From DAINRZ01 sp964634885 (GTDB lineage: Bacteria; Bacteroidota; Ignavibacteria; Kapaibacteriales; UBA2268): DNA of 64,000 bases. How positions within the stretch are numbered: the first letter of the stretch is position 1; each line of letters starts with the position of its first letter. Shown here piece by piece: positions 51,301 through 59,844 of the stretch. The stretch is from positions 62,001-126,000 of the forward strand of contig CAZWLN010000003.1 in NCBI GenBank assembly GCA_964634885.1. Reading direction: 5' to 3'. The translations under genes were made by a program, and so were the position numbers. The notes beneath the pieces are model-generated. The model ran no database searches, was not told where the DNA came from, and was given only the letters and a program-made list of their open reading frames with translations.

Positions 51301-51792
51301 TCTATTGATTGCATATTAATCAAGTAAATCATATAAATCATGGTTCAGACATCATTGGTCTCACGCAAAGGAAGAGATTATATTTTGAATATACTTTTCT
51401 GGATGAGAAACATTTATTAGCCCCGGCGGGGCGACATATTAATGGGCGCAAAGCACGCAGCAATGGGCTTCAGCCCATTGTTCACATATCATATAATCAT
51501 ACTGCCTTGGAATTGAACAAGGGGCAGTTGCCCCTTGCACAATAATACCGTAAATCCCGGCTAACTATCTGAAAATAAAGCAGAAAAATTATTATAAGAA
51601 ATATTAAACAGTCTTATTTCTTTCTAAGTCCGTTTTTTTAAACAATCAACCCCATGCTTTTCATATTAAACATGGGGTTGACTCGTTTCTGCCAGCCCTG
51701 CAACTGGCCCGCCCCGATCCTAACCTATCGGGGGCCGTTCTCACACAATATTTTTATGCCTGTAATTGTTTTATCTGAGTTAAATCATTAAT
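51301..51792. other. Gene-free DNA with palindromic repeats upstream of the thiamine pyrophosphokinase gene
   Basis: The region (with 50779-50925 on the other side of the minisatellite) has no gene. It carries a TAGCCCC-x-GGGGCG element (51418-51443), R1 relatives with palindromes CAATGGGCT-T-CAGCCCATTG (about 51463-51482) and AAGGGGCA-GT-TGCCCCTT (about 51518-51537), and a hairpin TCAACCCCATG / CATGGGGTTGA (51646-51681, 14-nt loop) 112 nt before the next gene. No TPP riboswitch core was recognised. Confidence 0.7.
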
Positions 51793-52521
51793 TTGCTTCA
51801 TTTATTTGACATTAATGCGGGCTTTAATTTGACACAAAGTGGAACAAAGGCCATAGATTTCAATGAACGATTCGACTGCGTCGTCTGCCTGAATGCGGAC
51901 ATTCCCGGAGCCGAAGTGTTCAGCTCCATCGGGAATATACCTGTCATTGCTGCCGACGGAGCTGCAAACCGCCTCGCGTCCATGGGCATTATACCCGGCT
52001 ACATCATCGGCGACATGGATTCGTTCGACCCCGGCGCCCATCCTGGCCTTGCTGAACAGGCCACAATCATCAGGAACCCGGACCAGGAAACCAATGACTT
52101 CGAGAAGATACTGATGTTTGCTGAAGACAAAGGCTACCACCGTATCCTTATCTTCGGCTTCCACGGCGGAGAACTGGAGCACTCCCTCAATAACTGGAGC
52201 GTATTCATCAGGCACTCCGGGCAGCTTAACCTCTGCATATACGACAAGGGGCGCTACGGCTTTTCCGCCTGCCGTTCGTTCAGGATGGCAACCCGTCCCG
52301 GCGAGATTGTCTCACTCATCCCGCAACCCGAAGCCCGGCTGACGACAGACGGACTCAGGTGGGCCCTGAAAGGCGAAACACTGAAACTGGGAATGAGGGA
52401 AGGAGCGCGAAACCGTGCCGTTACCTCCTCTGTAACCATTACCTTCCACTCCGGAGAACTCATCGTATTCATCGACAGCCGCTTACCATACGCTCCCAGC
52501 CTGTCTTTGTGCAAACCATGA
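51793..52521 (+). CDS. thiN: Thiamine pyrophosphokinase
   Basis: The enzyme transfers diphosphate from ATP to thiamine to give TPP, the cofactor of pyruvate and 2-oxoacid enzymes. Catalytic landmarks are A-D-G-A-A-N-R-L, G-D-M-D-S-F (metal-binding acids), D-Q-E-T-N-D-F-E-K (substrate loop) and G-x-x-G-G-E-L-E-H-S-L-N-N. A C-terminal beta domain (about 170-235) binds thiamine in the family. No ATG lies in the 5' part of the frame; TTG at 51793 and TTG at 51829 are candidates, and 51829 leaves about 15 residues before the first strand. Start uncertain, identity clear. Confidence 0.88.
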   Translation: MLHLFDINAGFNLTQSGTKAIDFNERFDCVVCLNADIPGAEVFSSIGNIPVIAADGAANRLASMGIIPGYIIGDMDSFDPGAHPGLAEQATIIRNPDQETNDFEKILMFAEDKGYHRILIFGFHGGELEHSLNNWSVFIRHSGQLNLCIYDKGRYGFSACRSFRMATRPGEIVSLIPQPEARLTTDGLRWALKGETLKLGMREGARNRAVTSSVTITFHSGELIVFIDSRLPYAPSLSLCKP

Positions 52522-52600
52522 TACTGGCACGCCATTTGCTAAAATACTTCTGAAAGATTGAAAATTTGTTAAATTTAGAGATTCTTCGGGGGTAAAGACA

Positions 52601-52687
52601 ATGCAGTTATTAGAAGAACTTAAAAGACTGGAATCATTGCAAAAAGAGCTTGAAAAACTACTCGAACGCGTAAAGGCTGTAAGATAG
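52601..52687 (+). CDS. Possible 28-residue helical peptide
   Basis: An ATG preceded by a GGGGG (about 9 nt upstream) opens 28 codons: M-Q-L-L-E-E-L-K-R-L, then E/K/L/R-rich to the TAG at 52685-52687. Every third or fourth residue is Leu or Val, so it would form one amphipathic helix. It lies between thiN and the following small gene, on the same strand. It could be a small protein or a chance frame; no family is known to me. Confidence 0.4.
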   Translation: MQLLEELKRLESLQKELEKLLERVKAVR

Positions 52688-52786
52688 GAAAAATCGGCAA
52701 TCAGGATCATCCCGTTACACGGTGAACGACAGGAAGACAATCGTCCACCGTTGCCGGGCGATGATCAATGAAAATATGAGGTGTTA

Positions 52787-53092
52787 ATGACGGAGAAGGA
52801 TATGTTCCCTACTACGGGCAATCTTATGGGCGCTGACTATCAGATATCGCACTATAAGATGAGCAGGCTCAATACCGAGCCGGCAGAAATTGCAGAGAAA
52901 CAGCGCCTGCTGGAGTGGCTGAAGTACAACGATTTCATGTATTTCGAGAAAATCGAGAAGTCGGGTGCTGTCAACTGCAAAGAGCAGTACTGGTTCCAGA
53001 CATATGTTAATATGCCTCTCAAGACCCTGAGAAAGAAGGTTACTTTCATTAGTACGCTGATGAATGGAGAAAAGAGCAAATACTCTCTTTAG
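52787..53092 (+). CDS. Small conserved-looking protein of unknown function
   Basis: The frame opens at GTG 52781 and at ATG 52787, the latter giving 101 residues. The protein is mostly helical and rich in Lys, Glu, Met and aromatic residues (R-L-L-E-W-L-K-Y-N-D-F-M-Y-F-E-K). It has no signal peptide or membrane segment and is probably cytoplasmic. No family was recognised. Its stop codon overlaps that of the convergent LysE gene by 4 nt. Confidence 0.6.
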   Translation: MTEKDMFPTTGNLMGADYQISHYKMSRLNTEPAEIAEKQRLLEWLKYNDFMYFEKIEKSGAVNCKEQYWFQTYVNMPLKTLRKKVTFISTLMNGEKSKYSL

Positions 53093-53859
53093 TATATCCC
53101 GGACCAGTTCGTTTCTTTCACTACATTCAGGGCAATCAGCACGCCGGCAGCAATGAAAACCAGGCCTGCTACCTGCCTGACGACAGTAAACATCCTGTCG
53201 CCCATTACATGCTTATACTTTGTTACCAAACCTGCAACAAGCAAGAGCCAGAGGAAATTACCGGCTCCGAATCCAATTGAGTAAAATATGCTGTCCCAGA
53301 ACGGATTGTCGATGACGCCGAATTTCCGTACCTGTGAAGCCACCACCGTCAGGGATGCAAGAAAAGCCGGATTGGCGATATTGGCAGACGCCATCCCTAT
53401 GCCAAGAAAGACAGGGCCGCTGGACTTGATGCGGCTTGCAAACCTGGGTTTCCTGATTACGGGTTCGTGATTGTTCTCCGGTTTCCTGATGAAATTCTTA
53501 TTAAAGATCGATATGAAGCCGAAAACCACCAGGGCAATGATGACGGCTGCCTGGAACAGCAATGTGATGATCGGGTGGAGTTCTACAAATCCCCTGAGCG
53601 CTGCGCCTACGGCTTCGGTAAAGAAAACTGCCGTCAAACACATCACCATGTCGGTAAAACCCGTGCCGGCAGCCATCGGCACTGCCTGGCTCATGCCCTT
53701 GTCGATGGACAATTTGATGAGCGCTACGGCAACCGGACCCGGCGGCATGGCCATCACAAACGCTATTACAATACCAATAATTAAAGCAATAATATCAACA
53801 CCTTCAATGTTATTAACAATGAATTTCAGCACAATATACGAAATCGTGACAAAAAACAT
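53089..53859 (-). CDS. LysE-family amino acid exporter
   Basis: The 256-residue inner-membrane protein has about six transmembrane helices and the LysE signature in the first: A-M-P-P-G-P-V-A-V-A, followed by G-T-G-F-T-D in the second region and an N-P-A-F-L-A-S-L-T half-membrane motif later (N-I-A-N-P-A-F). LysE/RhtB proteins export basic or hydrophobic amino acids or solutes by proton exchange. The substrate cannot be told. About 20 residues precede the usual family start, so translation may begin further in. It is convergent with the small gene before it. Confidence 0.85.
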   Translation of the reverse strand: MFFVTISYIVLKFIVNNIEGVDIIALIIGIVIAFVMAMPPGPVAVALIKLSIDKGMSQAVPMAAGTGFTDMVMCLTAVFFTEAVGAALRGFVELHPIITLLFQAAVIIALVVFGFISIFNKNFIRKPENNHEPVIRKPRFASRIKSSGPVFLGIGMASANIANPAFLASLTVVASQVRKFGVIDNPFWDSIFYSIGFGAGNFLWLLLVAGLVTKYKHVMGDRMFTVVRQVAGLVFIAAGVLIALNVVKETNWSGIY

Positions 53860-54028
53860 ATTGTGTAATGTCCGGTCAAAAAAAATAAAACGTCTCTTTA
53901 TCGGTCATTTAGAATAAATCATTATATAATGTAACAGGATTTTTTTAATTTTACCTTTTACTGAAGATTGATTTTTATAATTAACGAAAAAGAATAATTT
54001 GTTTAATAAATGTTAATTGATGGTTTAT

Positions 54029-57000
54029 ATGAAAAATAAGACCTTGTACTGGGGATTCGGCATCGTATCCTTCCTCGTTTCATTGATTACTCTCATGATG
54101 ACCGCTCAGCCAACAGTTCCGTTCTGGGACTGCGGCGAGTTTTCCGCCGCCTCGATATGGCAGGAAGTTCCCCATCCTCCGGGAACACCTCTTTTCATTT
54201 TGTTCGGCAGGCTGTTTTACCTGATACTGCCCTTCGGCGACCTGGGATGGCGAGTAAATATGGTTTCTGTAGTAGGCGGCGCATTAACAATCTATTTACT
54301 GTATTTTATCATAGTTAAAGTGATTATGAACCTGAGGGAGAACCCCCTGGAGAAACTGGGCGATGAACTTGCTGTTTACGGCTCAGCCCTTGTCGGGGCC
54401 CTGGCCTACGCTTTCAGCGATACATTCTGGTTCAACTCGGTAGAGTCCGAAGTTTACGCTTCCTCGACACTTTTCGTTGCTCTCGTCCTTTACCTGATGA
54501 TGAAATGGAACGAAGTGGCAGACAAACCCGGCAATGAGAAATATCTTATACTGATTGCATACCTAATCGGGCTTTCGACGGGCGTCCACCTTCTGGCGAT
54601 ACTGGCGCTCTTTTCCGTCTCGATATTGGTTTATTTCAGGAAATATAAATTCGAATGGGGTTCATTCATCGTAATGGGCGCCCTCGCAGTGTTCCTGTTC
54701 CTGTTCGTGTACAAAGGTGTCGTACAATGGATCGTCGATTTCATAGCGACAGGCGCCTTCGGTACCATCGTCGTACTGCTTGTAACCGGTGGACTTGCCT
54801 GGGCTACATATTATTACGGCTACCAGAAAAAACAGTCATTTATCGGAATTATGGCAATGTCGATGTTCCTGATGATCTTCGGCTATACTACCTATACGGC
54901 AATCCTGCTGAGGTCAAACGCCAATTCTCCGATGAACGAAAACGAACCTAAGAATTTCACTTCACTTTCAAGGTACTTAGGCAGGGAACAGTATGGTGAC
55001 CAGAAACTCTGGCCCAGGCGTACAGATGCGACTGATCCTGAAAAGGTAAGGATTTACAGGTCGGTTGACGAAAAAGGAGAATATATTTATGGCCCTTGGG
55101 AAGCTCCCACTCCCCTCGAGAGAACGAGCGACGGCGAAATGAAATTTGAATGGAACAATCCTTTTTGGGCCGAAATTCGCTATATGATGGATTACCAGAT
55201 CAATCACATGTACATCAGGTACTTTCTGTGGAATTTCGTAGGCAGGGCAAGCGACGAGCAGGATGCCCCGGCAGCCTGGTTCAACAGCAATGCAGGCGAG
55301 AACATGAACCACCTCTCAGGCTACGCAGACCAGTTCCCTGTGAGGTTCTATGCTATACCTCTGCTTTTCGGCCTCCTTGGCCTCTTCTTCCAGTTCTGGA
55401 AAGATCCCAAGCTGGCTTTCAACTTCCTGATGCTGTTCTTAGTAACGGGTGTCCTTGCAGCCATAATCCAGAACCAGCAGAATCCGCAACCTCGTGAGAG
55501 GGACTATTTCTATGCCGGTTCATTCCTCGTCTGGTGTATATGGATCGGCCTCGGTGCATACATGATAATCGACTGGCTTGCCGAATCGCTTAAAAAGAAG
55601 CAGTTCCCGGCATACCTGTCGGCTTGTGTCATTGCCGTCTCCCTGCTGGCCGTACCGGTGAATATGGCTTACGGCGGCTGGAAGATACACAGCAGGGCAG
55701 ACAATTACCTCGCTTTCGACTATGCTTACAATATACTCCAGAGTTGCGAACCCAACGCCATCCTCTTTACCGCCGGGGACAACGATACATTTCCCGTGTG
55801 GTTCCTTCAGGACGTCATGGGGGTACGCCGGGACGTAAGAGTGGTTAACCTCAGCCTCGGCAACACTACCTGGTACATCGACCAACTCAAGAACCGTTCT
55901 CCCTGGGGCGCACAGAAGATACCGCTCAGTTTCCCGGATGAATCCATCAAAGTGCACGAGTCGGATCCGGGCGCTCTTTCCAGTCGTCAAGGCGGGCCCG
56001 ACAACGTAGTAATCAACGTTAAACCTGAAATTATGAAAAAATACACAGACGATCCGGTGCTGATCAAAAACGGCCTCATGTCGTTTACATTCAGAGGCAT
56101 GGATTATCAGGGAGATAACTACTACCGTGTACAGGACCTCTTAGTAAAAGACATCGTGGAGCAGACAAAATTCGAAAGGCCGGTTTACTTCTCGTCAACC
56201 GCAATGGGTTCCGACAACCTCATCGGCCTCGACGATTACCTGAGGCTCGAAGGCATGGTTTACAGGGTTTGCCCTATAAAACAGGAGAAAAATGAAAAAT
56301 TCATAGCCTGCGACGTCAAAGTAATGGACGCTACGCTACTCAATGTAGATAATTCGGGCAATTACTCGACGGATTTCAAGTACGGATTCAAATTCCGTAA
56401 CCTTAACAATCCGAAAGTGTATTACGACAAAGTACAGTGCAAATACATGATTAACTACCGCCGTATGTACCTGACCTATGCATACCATGCACTGTATGCC
56501 CAGAACGACAAAGCCAAAACAATTAAGATCCTCGACGCAATGAACGAGAATATCGGCCTTGCAAACTTCCCGCTCGAGTTCGGCGAAGAGTTCATACTGT
56601 ACAGGATATACAAAGAAGCCGGTGCAAAAGACAAAGCAGAAAAATTCATGGCATTGTGTGAGAAAAGCTGCAACTATGCAATCAATAATCCCACAAAACT
56701 CAATGAACGCGTTTCACGGTGGACGGAACTCGACATGCTCCAGTTCGACTACAAACTGCAGGCCAATCTTTCGAACAGGGTACTGACTCCCTATTGTGTA
56801 CTTGTTAATCTGTACAAGGACGAAGGCAGGATACAGGACATGGAACGTGTGCTGAACAACCTTTACAATGACTGGTTCACACGCTACAACAACAGTGAAA
56901 ACCTGAGGGCAAAACTGATGGCCTTGCTGTCGGACAAAAATGCTCAGGTAAACCTCACACAGGAAGAGCAGGCTTTTGGACAGAACATCATTTTTATCCA

Positions 57001-57277
57001 GTATGCAATGATAGAACTGAAAATGGCAACCCTCGGCCAGTCCGTTGGAACAGAGGAGAGGATAGCTATATTGCAGTCCATGCTGACGAAATTCAGGAAA
57101 GACCTGTCGAGAGACGACTATTTGAGAATAATGTTCGGCAACACCGAGAACCTAATCAATTCAAAGATTGACGAACTGAAGCCAAAACCGCTTACAGATT
57201 CACTTACAGCCCTGAAGGACTCTGCAGCAGCTCTGGAAGCTGCCGCAAAGGATTCGAACTCATCGAAGCAAAACTGA
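54029..57277 (+). CDS. DUF2723 / GT117 membrane protein, candidate protein O-glycosyltransferase
   Basis: The frame is open from TTG 54017 and ATG 54020; ATG 54029 (1082 aa) places the first helix as in homologues. An N-terminal multi-helix membrane part (about 8-560) has the family motif P-F-W-D34-C-G-E37-F and then P-H-P-P-G-T-P-L-F, with the Asp-Glu pair expected to be catalytic in the GT-C fold. A loop reads R-E-R-D-Y-F-Y. The soluble C-terminal part (about 580-1080) carries helical repeats. The human relative TMEM260 is a protein O-mannosyltransferase of family GT117, so transfer of a lipid-linked hexose to Ser/Thr of exported proteins is likely. A lipid-P-sugar synthase-like gene follows 10 nt later. 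Confidence 0.85.
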   Translation: MKNKTLYWGFGIVSFLVSLITLMMTAQPTVPFWDCGEFSAASIWQEVPHPPGTPLFILFGRLFYLILPFGDLGWRVNMVSVVGGALTIYLLYFIIVKVIMNLRENPLEKLGDELAVYGSALVGALAYAFSDTFWFNSVESEVYASSTLFVALVLYLMMKWNEVADKPGNEKYLILIAYLIGLSTGVHLLAILALFSVSILVYFRKYKFEWGSFIVMGALAVFLFLFVYKGVVQWIVDFIATGAFGTIVVLLVTGGLAWATYYYGYQKKQSFIGIMAMSMFLMIFGYTTYTAILLRSNANSPMNENEPKNFTSLSRYLGREQYGDQKLWPRRTDATDPEKVRIYRSVDEKGEYIYGPWEAPTPLERTSDGEMKFEWNNPFWAEIRYMMDYQINHMYIRYFLWNFVGRASDEQDAPAAWFNSNAGENMNHLSGYADQFPVRFYAIPLLFGLLGLFFQFWKDPKLAFNFLMLFLVTGVLAAIIQNQQNPQPRERDYFYAGSFLVWCIWIGLGAYMIIDWLAESLKKKQFPAYLSACVIAVSLLAVPVNMAYGGWKIHSRADNYLAFDYAYNILQSCEPNAILFTAGDNDTFPVWFLQDVMGVRRDVRVVNLSLGNTTWYIDQLKNRSPWGAQKIPLSFPDESIKVHESDPGALSSRQGGPDNVVINVKPEIMKKYTDDPVLIKNGLMSFTFRGMDYQGDNYYRVQDLLVKDIVEQTKFERPVYFSSTAMGSDNLIGLDDYLRLEGMVYRVCPIKQEKNEKFIACDVKVMDATLLNVDNSGNYSTDFKYGFKFRNLNNPKVYYDKVQCKYMINYRRMYLTYAYHALYAQNDKAKTIKILDAMNENIGLANFPLEFGEEFILYRIYKEAGAKDKAEKFMALCEKSCNYAINNPTKLNERVSRWTELDMLQFDYKLQANLSNRVLTPYCVLVNLYKDEGRIQDMERVLNNLYNDWFTRYNNSENLRAKLMALLSDKNAQVNLTQEEQAFGQNIIFIQYAMIELKMATLGQSVGTEERIAILQSMLTKFRKDLSRDDYLRIMFGNTENLINSKIDELKPKPLTDSLTALKDSAAALEAAAKDSNSSKQN

Positions 57278-57287
57278 CGACGGGCCT

Positions 57288-57992
57288 ATGGGTATTGATG
57301 TATCGATAATAATTCCTGCTTACAACGAGGAATCAAGGATTGGACGCTCTTTGCAGACAGCCCTGGACTATCTTCGCTCCGGGTCCCGTTCCTTCGAGAT
57401 AATCGTCGTGGACGACGGTTCGAAAGACAAGACCGCAGAGATAGCCGAAAGTATCGACAAAGAAATCAGAGTTCTGAGGCAGCCCCGCAATCTTGGTAAA
57501 GGGGCTGCCGTCAGAAGAGGAATGCTGGAAGCCGTTGGCGCCGTCAGGGTCTTCTCTGATGCCGATTTCTCCACACCGGTCTATGAACTGGAAAAGATAT
57601 TGCCGGAAATTGAAAAAGGCGCCGATGTCTGCATCGGAAGCCGTGCGCTCAACCCTTCACTGATTAAGAAACACCAGCCCTTCTACAGGGAATTTATGGG
57701 TAAAACCTTCAACAGGATCATCCGGGTAATTCTCTTCAGTGGCATTAAAGACACCCAATGCGGGTTCAAGGGGTTTACAGACAAAGCTGCTGACGCTCTG
57801 TTCTCAAAAGCGTCAATCGACGGCTTCGGTTTCGATGTCGAAATATTGTATATTGCACGTAAGATGGGATTGTCCATCGTCGAAACGCCCGTCGAGTGGT
57901 ATAATGACCTGAGGAGTACGGTCAGCCCAATTAAAGATTCTTTGAAGATGATCTTTGAGATATTGAAAATCCGGAAACTCCATAAGAAATAA
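57288..57992 (+). CDS. GT2 glycosyltransferase, dolichyl/polyprenyl-phosphate hexose synthase-like (DPM/ALG5 type)
   Basis: The 234-residue protein has the GT-A fold order: I-I-I-P-A-Y-N-E-E-S-R-I near the start, E-I-I-V-V-D-D-G-S-K-D-K-T, R-N-L-G-K-G-A-A-V-R-R-G, the metal motif S-D-A-D-F-S, then G-S-R-A-L and D-T-Q-C-G-F-K-G-F. This is typical of enzymes that move glucose or mannose from a nucleotide sugar to polyprenyl phosphate. It lacks a membrane helix, as do soluble DPM1-like forms. The gene is 10 nt after the GT117 gene and would supply its donor. Confidence 0.88.
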   Translation: MGIDVSIIIPAYNEESRIGRSLQTALDYLRSGSRSFEIIVVDDGSKDKTAEIAESIDKEIRVLRQPRNLGKGAAVRRGMLEAVGAVRVFSDADFSTPVYELEKILPEIEKGADVCIGSRALNPSLIKKHQPFYREFMGKTFNRIIRVILFSGIKDTQCGFKGFTDKAADALFSKASIDGFGFDVEILYIARKMGLSIVETPVEWYNDLRSTVSPIKDSLKMIFEILKIRKLHKK

Positions 57993-58076
57993 ATTAAGCT
58001 CAGATCCCTGTTCAGTGTTATTATAATCTGCCGATAATATTCAACTGTTAATATGAATATTTGTATTTGAAACAAC

Positions 58077-58457
58077 ATGAAAATATTAGTTGTTGACGAC
58101 TCGCCTACCATGAGAAGAATCATCATCGATTCACTTCTTCACATTGGCTATGATGACGTTGTGGAAGCCGAAGACGGAAAAGACGCTTTACAAAGGATAA
58201 CGACAAGCGCTGTTGATTTTGTAATTACCGACTGGAATATGCCGGTAATGAACGGCCTGGAACTGCTTAAGAAGATCAGGGCCAACAAAGCTTATCATCA
58301 ACTGCCGGTTATAATGGTAACAACAAAGGGCAACAAAGAAGACGTGATTGAAGCGATGAAAGCAAAGATTAATAACTATGTGGTAAAACCTTTTACGCCT
58401 GAAATACTGAAATCCAAGATCGAAGCTGTCTTAAATGCTATGCACAATAAGGCCTGA
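58077..58457 (+). CDS. CheY-like single-domain response regulator
   Basis: The 126-residue protein is one receiver domain: acidic pair V-D-D near residue 7, phospho-acceptor Asp52 (V-I-T-D-W-N-M-P-V-M-N-G), Thr in V-T-T and Lys in V-V-K-P-F. D-W-N-M-P is the typical CheY sequence, so a role in motility or signalling is likely. No flagellar or chemotaxis genes lie nearby. It is convergent with the hybrid kinase gene; stops are 5 nt apart. Confidence 0.93.
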   Translation: MKILVVDDSPTMRRIIIDSLLHIGYDDVVEAEDGKDALQRITTSAVDFVITDWNMPVMNGLELLKKIRANKAYHQLPVIMVTTKGNKEDVIEAMKAKINNYVVKPFTPEILKSKIEAVLNAMHNKA

Positions 58458-58462
58458 AGCCC

Positions 58463-59566
58463 CTATTTCTTGTGAAGCGGTACACTGAAAATTACCGTCG
58501 TACCCTTACCTTCTTCGCTCTCAATGGTGAATTTGCCGTCATGCAGCTCTGTTAACCTTTTGGCTATTACCAGGCCAAGGCCTACTCCCTGCTGCTCGTA
58601 AATGGTACGTTCGAACTGGGCGAGAGCTGCAATCCCCTGTATCTGAGACTGGTTCATACCCCGGCCGTAATCCCTGATCCTGATGAACAGGAAATCGTTT
58701 TCAATGTTGGAATTAACCTGTACTTCCGATCCTTTGTCGGAGAAGCGGAAAGCGTTGTCGAGAAGTTCATCGATTATCTTGTGGAAACTCTCGGTGGAAA
58801 TTTCTACGGAGATGTTTTCCGGATAGCCTTCGATGCGGATGTCGTCAAACCTGCCGTACTTCTCAGCTTTGATGGAAGCAATGTCGTGGACGATGGCAGC
58901 AGGTTCTTCGGTGCGGTAGTTCCTGAGCATCTTGCGTTTTTCAGGATTGGCTACGAAGGACTCGACGCGCACGTAGGTAAGGAAATTCTCGGTAATTTTC
59001 ATCAGCCTGTTGGCCGAAGCAATAATGTCGCTGGATATCTCCTTGATTTCCTCGGGAGTAACAGAGTCGCTCGTATTGTTCAGGTATTTCGAGGAGCCGA
59101 TTACTTCGTTCAGTACTGTGCGGAATTCGTGTGGCAGTGCGTAAGTGACGTTCCTGCCTACTTCTTCTACTTTTTCCTGAACCTGTTTTTCGAACAGGGA
59201 GTGTTTGTTCCATTGCGCGTCGATTGCAGCAATGAGTTCATCTCTCGTGTAGGGCTTAACTAAGAAATCGTCAGCCCCTTTTTCCATTCCCGTACGCATG
59301 TTGGATTTTTCTGTGAAGGCAGTCAGGAATATGAAAGGAGTAACGAGTGTTTCCGGGAGCACCCTGATCTTGTCGAGCACTCCGTAACCGTCGAGCTTCG
59401 GCATGGATATGTCGCACAATATCAGGTCGGGTTTGATCTCTGTTGCAAGCTTCACCCCGGCTTCTCCGTCGGAAGCAGTGTAAACGTCATAGCCTTCAAA
59501 CTTCAGGAGGGTTGAGGTACTCTCCAGGATAAATTCCGCATCATCGATTACTAATATCTTTTTCAT
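58463..59566 (-). CDS. Response regulator fused to histidine kinase
   Basis: The 367-residue cytoplasmic protein starts with a receiver domain (about 1-120; phospho-acceptor Asp52, C-D-I-S-M-P) joined by a short coil to a HisKA domain with His146 (A-L-P-H-E-F-R-T) and a HATPase (about 240-365) with N-box D-N-A-F-R-F-S and G-V-G-L-G-L-V-I-A. There is no input domain, so the receiver would control the kinase. The nearby CheY, transcribed towards it, is a candidate partner, but the pairing is only positional. Confidence 0.9.
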   Translation of the reverse strand: MKKILVIDDAEFILESTSTLLKFEGYDVYTASDGEAGVKLATEIKPDLILCDISMPKLDGYGVLDKIRVLPETLVTPFIFLTAFTEKSNMRTGMEKGADDFLVKPYTRDELIAAIDAQWNKHSLFEKQVQEKVEEVGRNVTYALPHEFRTVLNEVIGSSKYLNNTSDSVTPEEIKEISSDIIASANRLMKITENFLTYVRVESFVANPEKRKMLRNYRTEEPAAIVHDIASIKAEKYGRFDDIRIEGYPENISVEISTESFHKIIDELLDNAFRFSDKGSEVQVNSNIENDFLFIRIRDYGRGMNQSQIQGIAALAQFERTIYEQQGVGLGLVIAKRLTELHDGKFTIESEEGKGTTVIFSVPLHKK

Positions 59567-59844
59567 ATTGATTGACTTTATAACCTAATCAGTTCCTACC
59601 TAAACAAATTACTTTCAAACATTTCACTTATTATATATCGACATATAATAAATTTCTTTTACAATTATTGTATTAAGCAAATAGTAAGCCAAAAGTAAAC
59701 AGACTGGAAGCCAATTTTATTTCTTCGGTTATTTACTTGAAAAATAGGTGACAGAATTAATAAATATCTGTTATATTTGAAACCAGTATTGATGATGTAG
59801 CTTGATGATACAATAGTATGTTTTTCTTTTGAAAGTGTATAGCA

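Noticed and set aside
51098..51327. Short ORFs on both strands in the minisatellite (63 and 66 codons)
   Set aside because: They are periodic translations of the repeat, with no start context; a coding role is not supported.
51309..51545. 78-codon plus-strand ORF
   Set aside because: It runs through palindromic repeat DNA and shows no family features.
51646..51681. Possible TPP riboswitch before thiN
   Set aside because: Only a simple hairpin is visible; no CUGAGA or other conserved TPP aptamer core was found nearby.
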